Assembly: GCF_000143415.4 (NCBI RefSeq) | Contig: NW_003314274.1 | Span: 1,830,213-1,894,212, forward strand | Length of the DNA stretch: 64,000 nucleotides | Direction of reading: 5' to 3' | From: Selaginella moellendorffii | Taxonomy: Eukaryota; Streptophyta; Lycopodiopsida; Selaginellales; Selaginellaceae | In this document: positions 20,131 to 32,339 of the stretch, piece after piece | Layout: each line of letters begins with the position of its first letter | Numbering within the stretch: the first letter of the stretch is position 1 | The notes under the pieces: generated by a model | The model's input: the letters and a program-made list of their open reading frames with translations, nothing else | Databases searched by the model: none | What the model was told of the DNA's origin: nothing | Translations under genes and position numbers: made by a program

Positions 20131-21977
20131 TCACCTTCGAATCGTGTTTCTCTGGTCTCGTCTCGCTCCGCCGCTGTCCCTTCGACTGCTACCATCGCGG
20201 TGATCCAAATGTGACCACTCCGACTTGTAGCGGTCCCTGCGAACTGGAACTGGAGACCGGCTTCTCTCTCGATAGTCTCGTCCTCCTCCTCCCCAGCGAG
20301 GAGCATAAGGCGATGGCGGTCGTCTCTCGTCTCTAAAGCCTCCTGGGGGCGGCCCCCTGTTCTCGTGATAGTAGTCTCTTTCCCTCTCCCTGTGTCCACC
20401 ACCATAAAAACTTCCTCCTCTATCGAAGCCTCCTGGTTTATCAAATCTCTCCCTGTCGAATCTTTCGTGCTCGTATCGATGGTCGAAGCCTTCTCGAGAT
20501 CTCACGTCCCTGCCCGGATGGAAGTGCCTGTCCGGGAAGTGGTGCTCCGGGGGACCGAAGTCGTCGAAGGGTCTGCGCTCCCACATCGGTCCCGGCGGCC
20601 CGAATCCACCACCAATCGGTCTGTCCATGCCTACAGGCGGCGGTCCATCGAGGAACGGAGGTGGCAGTGGCCGAAAGTTTGGAGGATCCATCCGGAAGGG
20701 ACTCATGTCTCTCCTGGGCCGGCTGCAGTTGTTACAAGCGGTCCTTCGAGCAAAGTTTAGATTTCCACAGCTGCAGGAAAGAGAGAGAAGCGTAAAGAAC
20801 GAAACAGGAAAGCTTAACTCAGCGAGAGCTTACGTTGGTTCTGTGCATATCCAGTCGCCTTCTCTCGGAGCAACATTGGGATTGTTACGTCCAAAGCCGT
20901 CCGCACGGAAGTCGTCAGAAGGCCCCCGGCCTCGACCAAATCCTCCACCTCGTCCTGGTCCATCGTATCTCCGGCCTCTTCCTCTAAACGCCGCTCTAAA
21001 AGGGAAGTCACTGAACCTTCCTCTGCGAGGACTGAGGCTGGGACTGCGGCTTCGGCTTCCACTTTTCTTACGTGCCAGAGAGACTTGGATTTTGCTTCCT
21101 TTGTATTCATAGCCTGGTGATTGAAAGACATTAGTACAAAACCAACCACTGCCTACATATTCCATACGTACCATCGAACCATTTGATCAATCCCTTTGCA
21201 GCTTTTGGATCCTCCAGAACGACCTCGGCCTCGCAATCGCCACGATATGTCTTGAAAACTTTAATACCTTCTCGACCAACCTATTCAAAACGTTTCATCA
21301 GCTTTATTCACAGCAAAGAAAACTTCTACCTTCGGCTCTCCAGCTTCAGCGAGCAATTCCACCAGATTCTCCTCCATCACTCCGTCGGGAAGATTGGAGA
21401 TGTGGATCATATCTGCAAAAGAACGAAGCGTTATATAGACTCACAAGCCTCCTCAAACAGAAGAATGCAACTTAGAAACACAAATCAGGCACTTACGTGG
21501 AGGAGAAATACAGGACTAATGCAACTTGAAGCGAGAGATCCATACTCACTGGCTTCTAAAATCCAGCTAAAGGCTACAAAAAATCCCACCCCTCCAGTAG
21601 ATAGATTTCCCAGACCCTCCTCTACTCCCGAGCAAGCACACAAGACAACCCACTACTAAGCAGCCCCCGTAGAAACAGTCCTCTAAGCAATCTAAAGCGA
21701 AATTCTAGCCCAAACCTGCATCTTCCCGGAATCGATGCACCTCCCTCCTTTCAACCTCAGATCTCAGAGCACTGTTTAGCGGAGTAGACTCCGGCTGCTG
21801 AGATCCCTTTTCTCGATCCCATTCTCCTTCTTCTTGAGGCACTGCTGCTGCTACTTCTGCGGCTAATCCTTCCGGCTCCGCTGATGCCATACCTTCGTCC
21901 GGTGGCGCCGATCTGGCGAATTCTTCATCAGCTCCGCCGAGAGCGACGGCGCCATCGCCATCGCCTTCTCCTTCCAT
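20131..21977 (-). CDS. TAF15: FUS/TAF15-like RNA-binding protein (RRM plus RanBP2 zinc finger)
   Basis: This is a nuclear RNA-binding protein related to plant TAF15 and animal FUS/EWS. The ATG at 21977 begins an acidic N-terminus. The next exons encode an RRM: DMIHISNLPDGVMEENLVEL (RNP2-like), GDCEAEVVLEDPKAAKGLI and KWFDGYEYKGSKIQVSLA. An RGG-rich stretch (RGRGRRYDGPGRGGGFGRGR) follows. A RanBP2-type zinc finger is split by an intron: DWICTEPT, then CGNLNFARRTACNNC, with all four cysteines present. The C-terminal 190 residues are of low complexity, rich in R, G, D and P, and typical of prion-like or SR-type tails. TAGGGTTTG lies about 10 bp upstream of the ATG. The gene diverges from the GH47 gene. 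Confidence 0.9.
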
Positions 21978-21985
21978 CCCACTCA

Positions 21986-21996
21986 CAAACCCTAGG
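21986..21996 (-). promoter_or_regulatory. CTAGGGTTTG telo-box before TAF15-like gene
   Basis: On the minus strand CCTAGGGTTTG lies about 10-20 bp before the ATG at 21977. It belongs to the set of TAGGG boxes seen upstream of many genes here. Confidence 0.4.
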
Positions 21997-22073
21997 CTTC
22001 TTTATCCTTGTGTTTCCCGTTGGCTGGATAACTCGGGTTCGATTCCTGTTTTAAAGCATTAGGTCATGCCAAA

Positions 22074-24856
22074 ATGGTTGCGGGTTCGATTCAGCACAAC
22101 GCCAATGGAAGAAGAAGAGCGGCGATGCCGCTGCTCGCCATGGCGGCCTTTCTCATTCTCATCAGCGATGGCGCCTCCGCGGCGAGCGTCACGGCCGCGG
22201 AGGCGCTCCAGCTTCGTGACGAGGTAATTCGTGTGGAAATTTTGGATCTAGGCGATCGATCGCTCGTATTTTGCCCGCTTCCAGGTGAAAGAAATGTTCT
22301 ACCACGCATACAATGGCTACATGGATCACGCATTTCCTCTAGACGAGCTCCGGCCGATGAGCTGCGTTGGAGAGGACTCTCTCGGTGGCTATGCACTGAC
22401 TTTGGTAACGTAGTAGCGATATTTTGCGAGGGTTTTAGTAGTGAGTTTTTTGTTTGGTTTGTTTATTTCTTACAGGTTGATTCTCTGGACATGCTAGCCG
22501 TGCTGGGTGATCGAGAGAAATTCTTTGACGCTGTGAATTGGATTGGTAAACACTTACGATTCGACAAAGTACAGTAACTCTATAAAATGGCTGATGTTTT
22601 TTTCTTTTTCTTTGTTTCTCCTTTTTTTTTTTCACGAACGCCGCCAACTTGTTTCTTTATTTTGTAGAATAAGACTGTATCCGTGTTTGAGACTACGATT
22701 CGCGTGCTTGGAGGCCTTCTTTCTGCTCATATGCTTGTCAGTGACCAAGCCACGGTGAGAGAGCTCTTCCCTTAGTTTTGTTTCTCTTGCTTACTATCCT
22801 CACGACCACATTCAGGGAATGGTAATGTATGATTACAATGACGAGCTACTTAATCTTGCAGAAGACCTTGGTCGGAGGCTTCTTCCTGCTTTCGACACAC
22901 CTACTGGTACGTGTTTTTCTTTCTTGTATCCGGAATTGCTGACAGCCTTTGTCCAGGAATACCTTACGGTTCTGTAAATCTTCTCTATGGAGTGAGCGAA
23001 GACGAAAGTCAGGTATTGACGCAATTGTCTGAGTGCTGCGGCTTAGTTTGGTAATGACAGGTAACATCAACAGCGGGTGGAGGAACTCTAACCATGGAAT
23101 TCGGTGTTCTAAGTCGATTGACTGGCGACCCTGGTGATGTAGAATTTAATCCAGTTTTGGAAACTGACTTTGTCCGGCTGATTCAGTGTTTGAGGAAGTC
23201 TCTCGAAATGCAGTCCGTGGACTTTGGGCCCAACGTTCTCACATTGGTCTTGTTGGTGCTCATATTAATGTGCTTTCCGGAGAGTGGACACATAAAGTAA
23301 GCGTCTTTACTGCATTTCCACCTTTGTCGTTTAACCTGCTTTATACCAGGATTCCGGAATTGGAACGAGCATAGATTCGTTCTACGAATATCTTTTGAAG
23401 GTAAAGAATGGCTCTCTAATTTTCTCGGATATTGAATTGAGCCTGTTGCTCCTATGCATAGGCTTATTTGCTTTTTGGAGAAGATGAGTACCTGCATATG
23501 TTCAAAGAATCATACAAGGCAGTAATGCGCTACCTATTCAAAGATCCATGGTATTTTTTCTATTGTGTTGTTTTGATTTCTTTGAAATATCAACACTGCA
23601 GGTATATGGAGGTCAACATGAACAGCGCTGTTGTTGTTTGGCCTCTTTTCAATAGTTTGCAAGCGTTTTGGCCTGGACTACAGGTAAAGATGATGTGTTC
23701 CAATGTTTTAACATTTTGATTCCGATCGCCATAATCAGGTCTTGGCAGGAGATGTAGAACCCGCTACTCAAACTCACACAGCATTTTTCTCTGTGTGGAA
23801 GAAGTTTGGCTTCACCCCAGAAGGATTTAATCTTGCAAGCATGAGCATACAGGTTTGGTTTATTGTTCCTCATTTAGTTTCAACAGAAAAATGCTTTCTA
23901 ACTGGATTCTTGCAGCCAGGTCAAAGGAGCTATCCTTTGCGGCCAGAATTAATTGAGAGCACGTACTGGCTTTACAAAGCGACCAGAGATCCAATGTACG
24001 GCATCGAAGTTTTGGAGAAACGTTTTGGTCTCTAATTCGAAGTTGGCCGACTAGTTACCTTGATGCAGGTCGCGATATTTTGGCCAGCATTCAGTATGGA
24101 TGCCGCTGTCCATGCGGCTACTGCCATATTGCGGACGTTGAAACACACCAACAGGACGATCACATGGAAAGCTTTTTTCTCTCTGAAACTGTACGTAAAA
24201 CTTTCAGATCTTTTCATTATTCATTTATGTAACCTGTTTCCTTCTATGTAGGTAAAATACTTGTACTTATTGTTTGATCTTGCTTTAGGCGGTGATAACA
24301 TTGTAGAAAATGGACCTTACCCGTAAGTGTTGATCTAATTCTAACTCTTGGCCTGACAATGTGGCGGCTCCCGTCCAGGTACCTGTTTTCAACGGAAGGT
24401 CATTTGTTTCCTCTAACCCCGCAAATATCATTGCCAAAAGAGTGCTGCACGTATTCTGGAAGTTTTTGCCCAGACTCCTCGAAGTCGAACTGGATGCTAC
24501 ACAATGCAACGAATCACGTCGACGCTGGTAGTCCACTGAAGGTATTCCTCCTTCCATATTCTTAAAGTTGGAACGAGCGACTGTTCTTTGGCAAACAGGG
24601 AGCGTGTTCTCAGCTCAGTCTCTGGAGACGCCTCGCAATTGCGAACAAGTTTGCTAAGAAGACGAACAAGCGCAAATCGGCAAGGATGAGCAGTATACTG
24701 GAGGCGGTCGAGAAAGCTGGAAACGAGCTGGTAAATGTGGAGATTCAGACAGATGTAGCAGAGGCTTTGGAAGATGATCGCTCCACTCGGGAAGACAAAG
24801 GCCAGGAAATCGCCGCCGAAGAAACAAAAGAGAACGGGAACCTTTCAAGCGATTGA
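22074..24856 (+). CDS. EDEM-type alpha-mannosidase, GH47 (MNS4/MNS5-like)
   Basis: It trims mannose from misfolded glycoproteins in the ER and marks them for degradation. The ATG at 22074 precedes a signal anchor (MPLLAMAAFLILISDGASA). Conserved GH47 blocks follow: MFYHAYNGYMDHAFPLDEL, DSLDMLAVLGD, TTIRVLGGLLSAHML, EFGVLSRLTGDP, GLVGAHINVLSGEW, GIGTSIDSFYEYLLKAYLLF, RPELIESTYWLYKATRDP, CPCGYCHIADVETH and DHMESFFLSETVKYLYLLFD. The last blocks match the EDEM branch rather than Golgi mannosidase I. A lysine/glutamate-rich tail of about 90 residues ends the protein. More than a dozen short introns are present. One appears to use TAG just before TTACCTTGATGC (near 24053). Confidence 0.92.
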
Positions 24857-25242
24857 AATCACTGAAATCTTCCTAATAACAGAATCTAAACCCTTTTTTC
24901 GCAAAACTTATTGGATCGGAATATGACTTATACTTCGAGACACACAGACGGGTCATCAGATGCATACTCTACGACCCAACAAGTTAACAAGTTTCTAATC
25001 TCGACTCTATTTAAACAAAAGTTTTACCCTCACGCTTGGGCATGTGGGATAATCGTGGCTGCCCTAAAACTTGCCCTAGTCGAATTTAGGGCAAGTCTAA
25101 TTGAATTGACACTAATGATGGGTTTCTCATAACTTTTTTGTGGAGCAACAAGAACACAAGGAACAACACAGAAATAGCTAATTCGCGAAAGATCAATCTA
25201 GGAAGAACACAAAAGAAATATATAGGAAGAGGAGAGTTGCTA
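24857..25242. other. convergent 3-prime gap, nothing recognised
   Basis: This gap is AT-richer than its flanks and lies between the ends of the GH47 (+) and GDSL (-) genes. It contains no ORF with a recognisable domain. It presumably holds both 3-prime UTRs and polyadenylation signals. Confidence 0.6.
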
Positions 25243-26513
25243 TCAAGCAGCCGCAAGCGCCGAGATGCTCATGGGCGTCACATACTCGGCGCCTCCATTG
25301 TACCATCTCTGCGCGGCGATGGTGTTGAATGCCTCGGTGGGATGGACCAGGTCCCAAAACATGTACTCCCCGCTGTTGGCGCAGTGGGGCGCGTTGGCGT
25401 AGCACCATTGCATCGAGTTGCCAGTGCCCGGGCAGCACCCCTGGTGCACGTTGCTCAGCCCCACGCTCGAAGGATCAGCGATCGCCTCCTCCATGATCGA
25501 CGCCGCGTTCGCGTACACGGGCGTGAATCCCTGGTGCGCCTGCTGCATCGACTGCAGCATCGCCTGGAGCTGCGAGTTGAACTTCTGCGTCATCGACTTG
25601 CCCAGATCCGTGCACTTGTCGTTCACTTGCGTCGCGGGCACGCAGCCCACGTCCAGGATGCCCACCACCACGAATTTGCGCGCGCCCGCGTTGTACAGTC
25701 GCTGCGAGAGCACCCAGTGAGCGCGCCAGATTCGCGAGTTTAAAAATGTTTTTAGGGTTCTTGCTTGCTTGTGCTTACCTCCAGCTGCGTCTGGAACTGC
25801 GAGATGATCGACGCCGTCGACGAAATCGACATCATGTCATTGTTCCCAGTGCTTATGTAGTAGATCGAATTGGAGATCACGTCCGCGCTGAGACCCTTGG
25901 CCACCTGAGTGAACAAATCGACTTGATCCGGCAGCGTAAGAATCGATCCCTGCCAAGAAAACCACCAATGCTCCACTGCAATTGAGAAGATCACGATTGA
26001 TTTGCATACCTGTCCGGTGCTGGTGAGGATTCCCGAGCTGGCAGAGCCGAAATTCATCCCCTGCGCAGCGGCCGATGCATCAGACGAATACGGTGGCGGA
26101 TACGGCAGGCCCAGGTGCTCGGCGACCAGATCCACTGCGAGCTTTCCATCGCAAAACCTCCCGCTCGCCTCGTGCCCCGTCCACTTGAATCCATACGGCA
26201 AGTGATTGGCCTTGGCCGGAGTGTTGCGATTGTTGTTGTTCCCCGGATCCACGATGGAATCGCCAAACACAAACAATCCCTGGACTCCAGCGCTGGCGTT
26301 CTTGCATGGAGGACCCGGCGGCGGAGCCTGGGATGGCGAAGGAGCTGGAGATGGCGGCGGGTGGTGGTGGTGGTGGTGTCCAACTAGTCTACTCCCATGC
26401 CCGCGGTGGTGATGTCTACTCTTTCTGCCATTGTGTGCTTTCCTTGCATCGCAAAAACTAGAGAGACACAAAGCAATGAGAATCAAAACCACAAGCTTCT
26501 TCATCACCATCAT
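25243..26513 (-). CDS. secreted GDSL-type esterase/lipase
   Basis: This SGNH-fold hydrolase probably acts on cuticle, wall or lipid esters outside the cell. The ATG at 26513 (MMVMKK) precedes a clear signal peptide (LVVLILIALCLSSFCDA). An unusual His-rich and Pro-rich linker follows, with a run of six histidines then PPPSPAPSPSQAPPPGPP. Catalytic blocks are visible: block I FVFGDSIVD (Ser), block II MNFGSASSG (Gly), block III TGNNDM (Asn) and block V WDLVHPTE (Asp and His). The last intron follows the SQFQTQLE segment. The family usually has 350-380 residues and this agrees. The His/Pro linker might bind metal or wall polymers, but that is only inference. Confidence 0.93.
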
Positions 26514-26645
26514 CTTGCAACTACGATCAAATGAATTTTTTTTATAACCCAAAGTCTATCTATTTTATAAGCTTGGCTTCTACGGGGCAAAAATACACGA
26601 TCATATCTTTTAAACTATGCCATTATTAATTAAAACCATTTGTAC

Positions 26646-29600
26646 TTACACTTTGATAATTTGGTAATGGTGTGAGATTTGGAGCGGGGTTTCTTTGGAG
26701 AGTGATCGTTCTTCCGACCACAGCCCCAAGCTGCATTCCGCGCCGCCCCAATGCACAAGGCAAACACTTACTTCCTTGACGTTGAATCGGTTCACTACTG
26801 CGTAGCCTGATTCCTTGTCCACGAGCATCCACTCGCCTGGAAAAACAAGCAAATGGAACTCTAGAAACCATTCTCTCAGAAAAACTTGACGATTTCTACC
26901 GTTTGGTCTGTCGTCTCCGCGCAAGAACGTCTCTCCAAACGTGGCGCCGAGTTCTTTCTTGGCCCCGTTGACGGCCGTGAACTTGACAAGCGTTTCAGAG
27001 GGATGCGGCACCTGAAACGATGGCTGGACCCGAAGGCACACAATCCTGGTCCAAGAGAATCAAAATAATGTGAAGTGTATCGAGGTTTTGTTGCAGTACC
27101 TTGAGTATCCGCCAGCGCCAGCTCCAACAGATCTCGCTACAATCTGGGAGGTAATATGGACAACTTTCGGGGACTTCTTGTGAATGGCAATCTCTCTGGA
27201 CATAACCAGTCCGCCACCAAGATCACACTCCATAGACAGGACGTCCTCCCCGTTTATCTCTAGGAGGCTCCGACTGGCAGCCACAGACGTGCAAGTTAGT
27301 GGCAGAACACAACAATGTCACCAACCTCAGAACATTGTATTCTTCGGTGCAACCAGGGCCGCGGTGTTCGCTAGTGCTGTATTCCTCGTAGCCGCCACCT
27401 TCTACCCGGCTTGGGAAAAAATCAATACCTGCGTTTCAACCATCAGTACCAAATCCCGGCCGAAAACACAGACAGACCTGTTTCCTTGTGGACCATTGAA
27501 ATGATGCGACCACCAATCCAAGGTACCACCTTAAGCTGAAAGTCTGTGCCTGAGAGTTCAATTAAAACTCTAGGAGCACCAACACCCTTGAGCTTATCGT
27601 GTGTGACGTCGTATTCTGCCAAACCTTTCACTTTCGCTGCATTGTCAACTCATCAGCCAGACCAATTCAATATAAAAGCCATACATACCATTCTTCTCTT
27701 CGACTTGCTTGACCGCAGCTTCTACAAGCTTCCGCATTTCCTCGGAACCCGGCAGCTTCATCAACAGGTCATCTCCATCCTGGCCGTCAGCATTGATCTT
27801 CAAGATTTACGAAGAGGTTAGATAGGCAGGACATAGAAAAATTTGTGTAAGTACCTCAGCACGGTCGCCAATTAACAGACGAACACGAAGGGGTCGCTTT
27901 GGTCTCTTCAGAGCGCCTTGTACGGCTGCCACTTTGATCAACACTTCACTTCCGTTGCTCCTGCTCTTTGCTTCGTAATGCGTTAGTAAAAATTGTCCTT
28001 TCTGGTAACCAAAACTTTCTCCGTCGTCTTCGTAAAGTACACCCTCGGCATTACCTGCAGCTCTACGTCACCTTTTGGCAGCAAATGGAGCATTTCCTAC
28101 CGTCTTTGTCGAGAGCAATAATAAGTGTTACTGGGTCCTCAAAGTGCGCTTCGCCTAGGTGCTCAATTCGGGGACCAGCAGGTATGATGGAACCACCTCT
28201 CAAATGGAGAAGTGAAAGGTCCTGCGAATCCACGTAAAAATCAAAAGAAAAAAATATATTCTGATTTACAGGATGATAGTCATCAAAATCAAAGCGCTGC
28301 CATATCCCAGAAGGAAGAACAATTGTCTTTGGATCGACAACCTTGTCTGGATCGGTACTGTAGTAAATAAAAGTCAAACGCGTGGCGAGAAAAAGCAAAA
28401 GTCAGCTATACCTTGCGGACACTAGCAGAGAACCTAGCAGAAAGCTTGTCTCGACTTTCCGTAGCTTTGGATCTTTGCAATCTAGAACAGAAATAAAACG
28501 GTTACAAGCATTGACAATATTATTACCATAAACAAAGGACAAACCAGCAAAAAAAATTGGAGTCATCACTGGTAGTCCCTTAGTATGTGCAAAGTATACC
28601 AACGTGTATAAATGAGGCAGCAGCTGGTATCTTCGTAGCAAGGCAAGACGGCAGACATTCTTACACTAAAACAAAACAGTAATATGATTCTATGAGCAGT
28701 AACGTATCTCCGGCATTTACCTCATCACCAAACGACCACGGTTCGTGATCAACCGTCCCTTTCTCAGAATGTCCTCGAGCAAATGGAAACAGTGCCCCGA
28801 ATCCCATCCATCTACCAAAAAGTCTAGCAGTTGCATCGCCCGCAAAACCTCCGATATCAGGTCCAGTTAGTGGTGATCCACTCAGGCTCTGTGAAGCAAA
28901 AAAGTTAGCCACAGCAGACGAACAAAAATTCATGTACCAGATTGAGGGCCATTGCTATACTCATATGTGCGTGATCCCAGTTGGATGAATTGTCGCCTGT
29001 CCATGTAGCAGCATATCTCTGGCTTCCCATGAAGCCCGCTCGAGTAAGAACGAATGGCCGCTTAGTGGGGTTTGCAAGCAGCATTCCTTCGTACGTCGCT
29101 CTGGCCATCAGCATCCCATACACCTGAAAATTCAAAGACCAATCAGCAGAATGCTTGCAAAGAGTTTCATACGTTGTGATAGTGACGGTGATTTTGTGTC
29201 CCTCCGATTTCTGGATCTCCACTGTGCATATTATCTTCAGGCATTGTTTTCGACACTGACTGCATTAGTTTACTTAAGTTTTAAACTTGAACTCATTTTT
29301 TAAATACATTTGTACCTTGAAAACAGCGGGCTCGTTCATATCATTCCATATGCCATCGACTCCGTTAGAAACGAAGTCTTTTATCAGGTTACTCCACCAT
29401 GCACGGACTTTCTTTTGGGTATAATCCGGAAAAACGCAAGGTCCAGGCCAGACATCACCTGAAGGCAGCTTGCGTTTATAAGAGAGAACCAAATTACAGC
29501 AAAATGAGCTTACCAACAAAATGCTTTCCACTTGCATCCACAACCCATGCATCTTCAGAACACCCCTCATTGTATATGAAATAATCTTCATCCTTCTTAA

Positions 29601-30714
29601 TCCCCGGGTCAATCATCCAGACAGCTTTGAATCCCCTCCCACGCAAAGTCGTTGCAAGACCAATAGGATCCGGGAACTTTTCCTGAAACAGTAACGAAAA
29701 ATGGACGAGTTAAGCACATCACGGTAACGTCTCGCATTACTTTGTCAAATGTGAAGCAACGAAATCCGTTCATGTAGTCGATATCCATCCAAACAACGTC
29801 AGCAGGTATTCTGTGCTCGCGAAAAAGCCTGGAGATCTAATATAAAGAACTTGTCAATTGCCACGTGAAAACTAGAAACGCAACCTCGTCAACTCTCGAC
29901 GCTGGCTCGTAGCTATAGCGGCATTGGTGATATCCCAGGGCCCACTTCGGAGGCATATTCATGGTCCCTTTGAGATAATACATTACATCAGCACCACCAA
30001 GAACTAAGTAAAAAAGCTTACCAGTAGCGTTTGCCAGTGCCACCAGTAGATCTTCTGGTGCCGGATACGGTCCGAATACGATAACTGGATAGAAGCAATC
30101 GGCAGCAAATCGAATCGTTGATTCCTTGCGAAGATCCACCTACAGGAAGCACAATGGATCATCTTCGTCATTAATTTCTAGATCGCTTACTTCACACTTT
30201 CGGGTAGTGTCGGCCAGTACCCCCAGTACTTCGCCACTGGGAAGGACAACGAAGACCCAAGGGTGTGACTGATAAAGGCAGGGGCTGTTCTTTCCGTAGC
30301 CCCAAGAGTCGGTGTTCCACGTATACATCTGCAAAACGCAAGTAAAAACTTAGTTTCTTCACTTAAGTCTAATCCAACTTACTCTTTTTCCTGTTCGCTC
30401 TAGAGGCCCGCTGACTTCTCCCGTTCCATAGAACGAAGCTCCCGAAGGAAGCTGGAAATTTAGAGTGAGAGCTTTCAAAAGATAGAATCCACAGGATATC
30501 ATACCGCTAGGATTACTGTCTGGGTGGAATCGTCGTCCAGGCTAAAGAGAGGAACAAAGAGCGGCTTGACAGTCGATTCCAAGCGCTTTTCCCGCCTCTC
30601 GGCCGGCACAAACGAAAGAGAAGGGAAGCACTTCGCGCGACTCTCCTCGTCGCAATCGAAGCGGAGTATTTTGGCCTCTAGAACAGCCATGCAACCCATC
30701 TTCGATGCCGCCAT
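26646..30714 (-). CDS. GH31 alpha-glucosidase (heteroglycan glucosidase HGL1-like)
   Basis: This large GH31 enzyme removes terminal alpha-glucose units. Plant members of this subtype act on heteroglycans and lack an ER signal, as seems true here (ATG at 30714, MAASKMGCM). Conserved parts in order are: YGTGEVSGPLERTGKR, WNTDSWGYG, PPKWALGYHQCRYSYEPASR, PADVVWMDIDYMNGFRCFTF, VWMIDPGIK, GIWNDMNEPAVFK with the nucleophile Asp, HYHNVYGMLMARATYEGML, FVLTRAGFMGSQRYAATWTG, then DNSSNWDH with the acid/base Asp, and GPDIGGFAGD. C-terminal beta domains contain LRGGSIIPAGPR and LYEDDGESFGY, then a long extra region ending GLWSEERSLSKETPLQISHH. More than fifteen introns are present. It diverges from MsrA. 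Confidence 0.92.
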
Positions 30715-31250
30715 AGCTCCGACCTTAATGCTGCTCGAGATCTGGGATCGATCGCATGAGAGAAGAGGAGAAGAAATGCCGAGAATGCCGCACCTTTTTA
30801 AACGGGAAGCACGACATAGGCTCCACGCGCAGCGCCTCGCCAAGCGTTACACGCTGCCGACGCTCGCGACAAGCGATGGATAAAACAGCCGCGAGCAGAG
30901 GATCGGGAGGAGGAGCGCAAGGAAACGCATCGATCGGCTGCAGCGCAGCTGGAACAAGCAAGCATTCGATGAAAATCCCTGCATTGAAGAGCTTCTCCCT
31001 ACCGGATGCGCCAGCGCCAGCGCCACTCGCTCGCTGCTCGCTCGCGCTAACCTAAAACCGTTTAGCTTCTTTAGGGCGAATCACGAGACTCAAGTAGCAA
31101 TCACTTTGTTTGTTCACCAACGCGAATGCCGTAAATATGCCATGGCATCATAAAGATGCCATGCCACGTCATAAAGCGTCACCAGGAGAACTGGACAAGT
31201 CAGCGTAGGACACGTCATTGATTTAGGTCTTTGCTCTTGCTCCATCGGCA
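30715..31250. promoter_or_regulatory. divergent promoter of GH31 gene and MsrA
   Basis: Features seen are CTTTAGGGCG at about 31068-31077, a two-unit tandem repeat at 31137-31176, and two ACGT cores, CCACGTCAT (about 31170) and ACACGTCAT (about 31209). ACGT cores are sites for plant bZIP factors of the HY5/ABF type, but binding here is only inferred. Confidence 0.5.
31137..31176. repeat. two-unit 20-bp tandem repeat with palindrome
   Basis: Two adjacent units both begin ATGCCATG and end CATAAAG. The first unit contains the perfect palindrome ATGCCATGGCAT (31137-31148); the second contains CCACGTCAT. Both lie about 90 bp upstream of the MsrA ATG. Confidence 0.7.
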
Positions 31251-31943
31251 ATGGCTATGGCGACATTCGCAGCGGGATGCTTCTGGAGCGTGGAGCTCGC
31301 ATTTCAGCGCATTCCCGGCGTGATCAAGGTGCGTGATCTGTGATTTCTCTCCTTTAGTGTCTCGATCGATCGATCGATCAATCGGTGATCGATTGCGGCG
31401 GATTTTCCGAGAGGGAGTGATTGTGTTCGCATTCCTTGTGTAGACGACCGTCGGGTACACGCAAGGAAGCAAGGAATCTCCCACATACCACGACGTTTGC
31501 ACTGGCAGGACCGGCCACGCCGAAGCCGTGCTCGTCGAGTATGATCCAAAGGAGGTCTCGTACACAGCGCTGCTGGACGCGTTCTGGAAGAAGCACGATC
31601 CAACACAGGCCGATGGCCAGGTAAAAGTTTTAGAGACAGCGATTGATCGATCCACGCTCTCTTTTCACTTTTTCTTTTCGTCTTTTCACAGGGAAATGAC
31701 TTAGGATCCCAGTACCGATCCGGCATATACTTCCACACACCCGAGCAAGAGAAGCTCGCAAAGCAATCTCTCGAGCAAGAGCAGCAACGACTCGGCAAGA
31801 AAATCGTGACCGAGCTTCTTCCGGCCACAACCTTCTACCCCGCCGAGGATTACCACCAGCAGTATCTCGAGAAAGGCGGGCGAGGTGGGCGCAAGCAATC
31901 GGCTGCCAAGGGCTGCACGGATCCCATCAGATGCTACGGCTGA
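31251..31943 (+). CDS. MSRA: peptide methionine sulfoxide reductase A
   Basis: It reduces methionine-S-sulfoxide in proteins, using thioredoxin. Three exons (31251-31328, 31444-31620, 31692-31943) give 167 residues. The active-site motif GCFWSVE (Cys at residue 10) is close to the N-terminus, with no transit peptide, so a cytosolic form is likely. Other family marks are [74 protein letters not shown] and the C-terminal resolving cysteines in [10 protein letters not shown]. All catalytic residues seem intact. It is convergent with the kinase gene. Confidence 0.96.
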
Positions 31944-32339
31944 GTCAAACGAGATCGCGAAACACACTACGAAAAAGAGGTAACGAACAACGCTGTGTGT
32001 AAACGATTTCATGCTTATCCGCCTGTCAACTCTCGTTGCAGGGAAAGTCCAAATAAGCAGCGCTCTTGTGGCTCGCTCTGGGTGGTGTGAAAATAAAAAC
32101 GTTCTTTCTTCATCATCTTGTGTCGATCGTCAGGGGGGCCACCAATATGAGATCTAGCACGCTACGCAAGAAAAACAAGTAAAAACAAAGAAAGCAGCGC
32201 CCCCCCCTTGAACAATCCGATCACTACAAGTAAGCATCGATCATCGACTCAACTCCTAAGTTTCTCTAAACTCTAAGCGACGACCCCCCCCTCTTCTCGC
32301 TGTCCCTCTCGATCGACTGACCTGTGGAGTGGTGGTGTG
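31944..32339. other. convergent 3-prime gap
   Basis: This gap lies between the MsrA stop and the kinase stop. It has short C-rich runs (near 32200 and 32284) and no recognisable gene. It probably carries the two 3-prime UTRs. Confidence 0.6.

Noticed and set aside
22030-22095. GGTTCGATTC words that resemble the tRNA B box, twice
   Set aside because: No A box, acceptor stem or anticodon arm fits at the right spacing. One copy lies just before and one within the GH47 start region.
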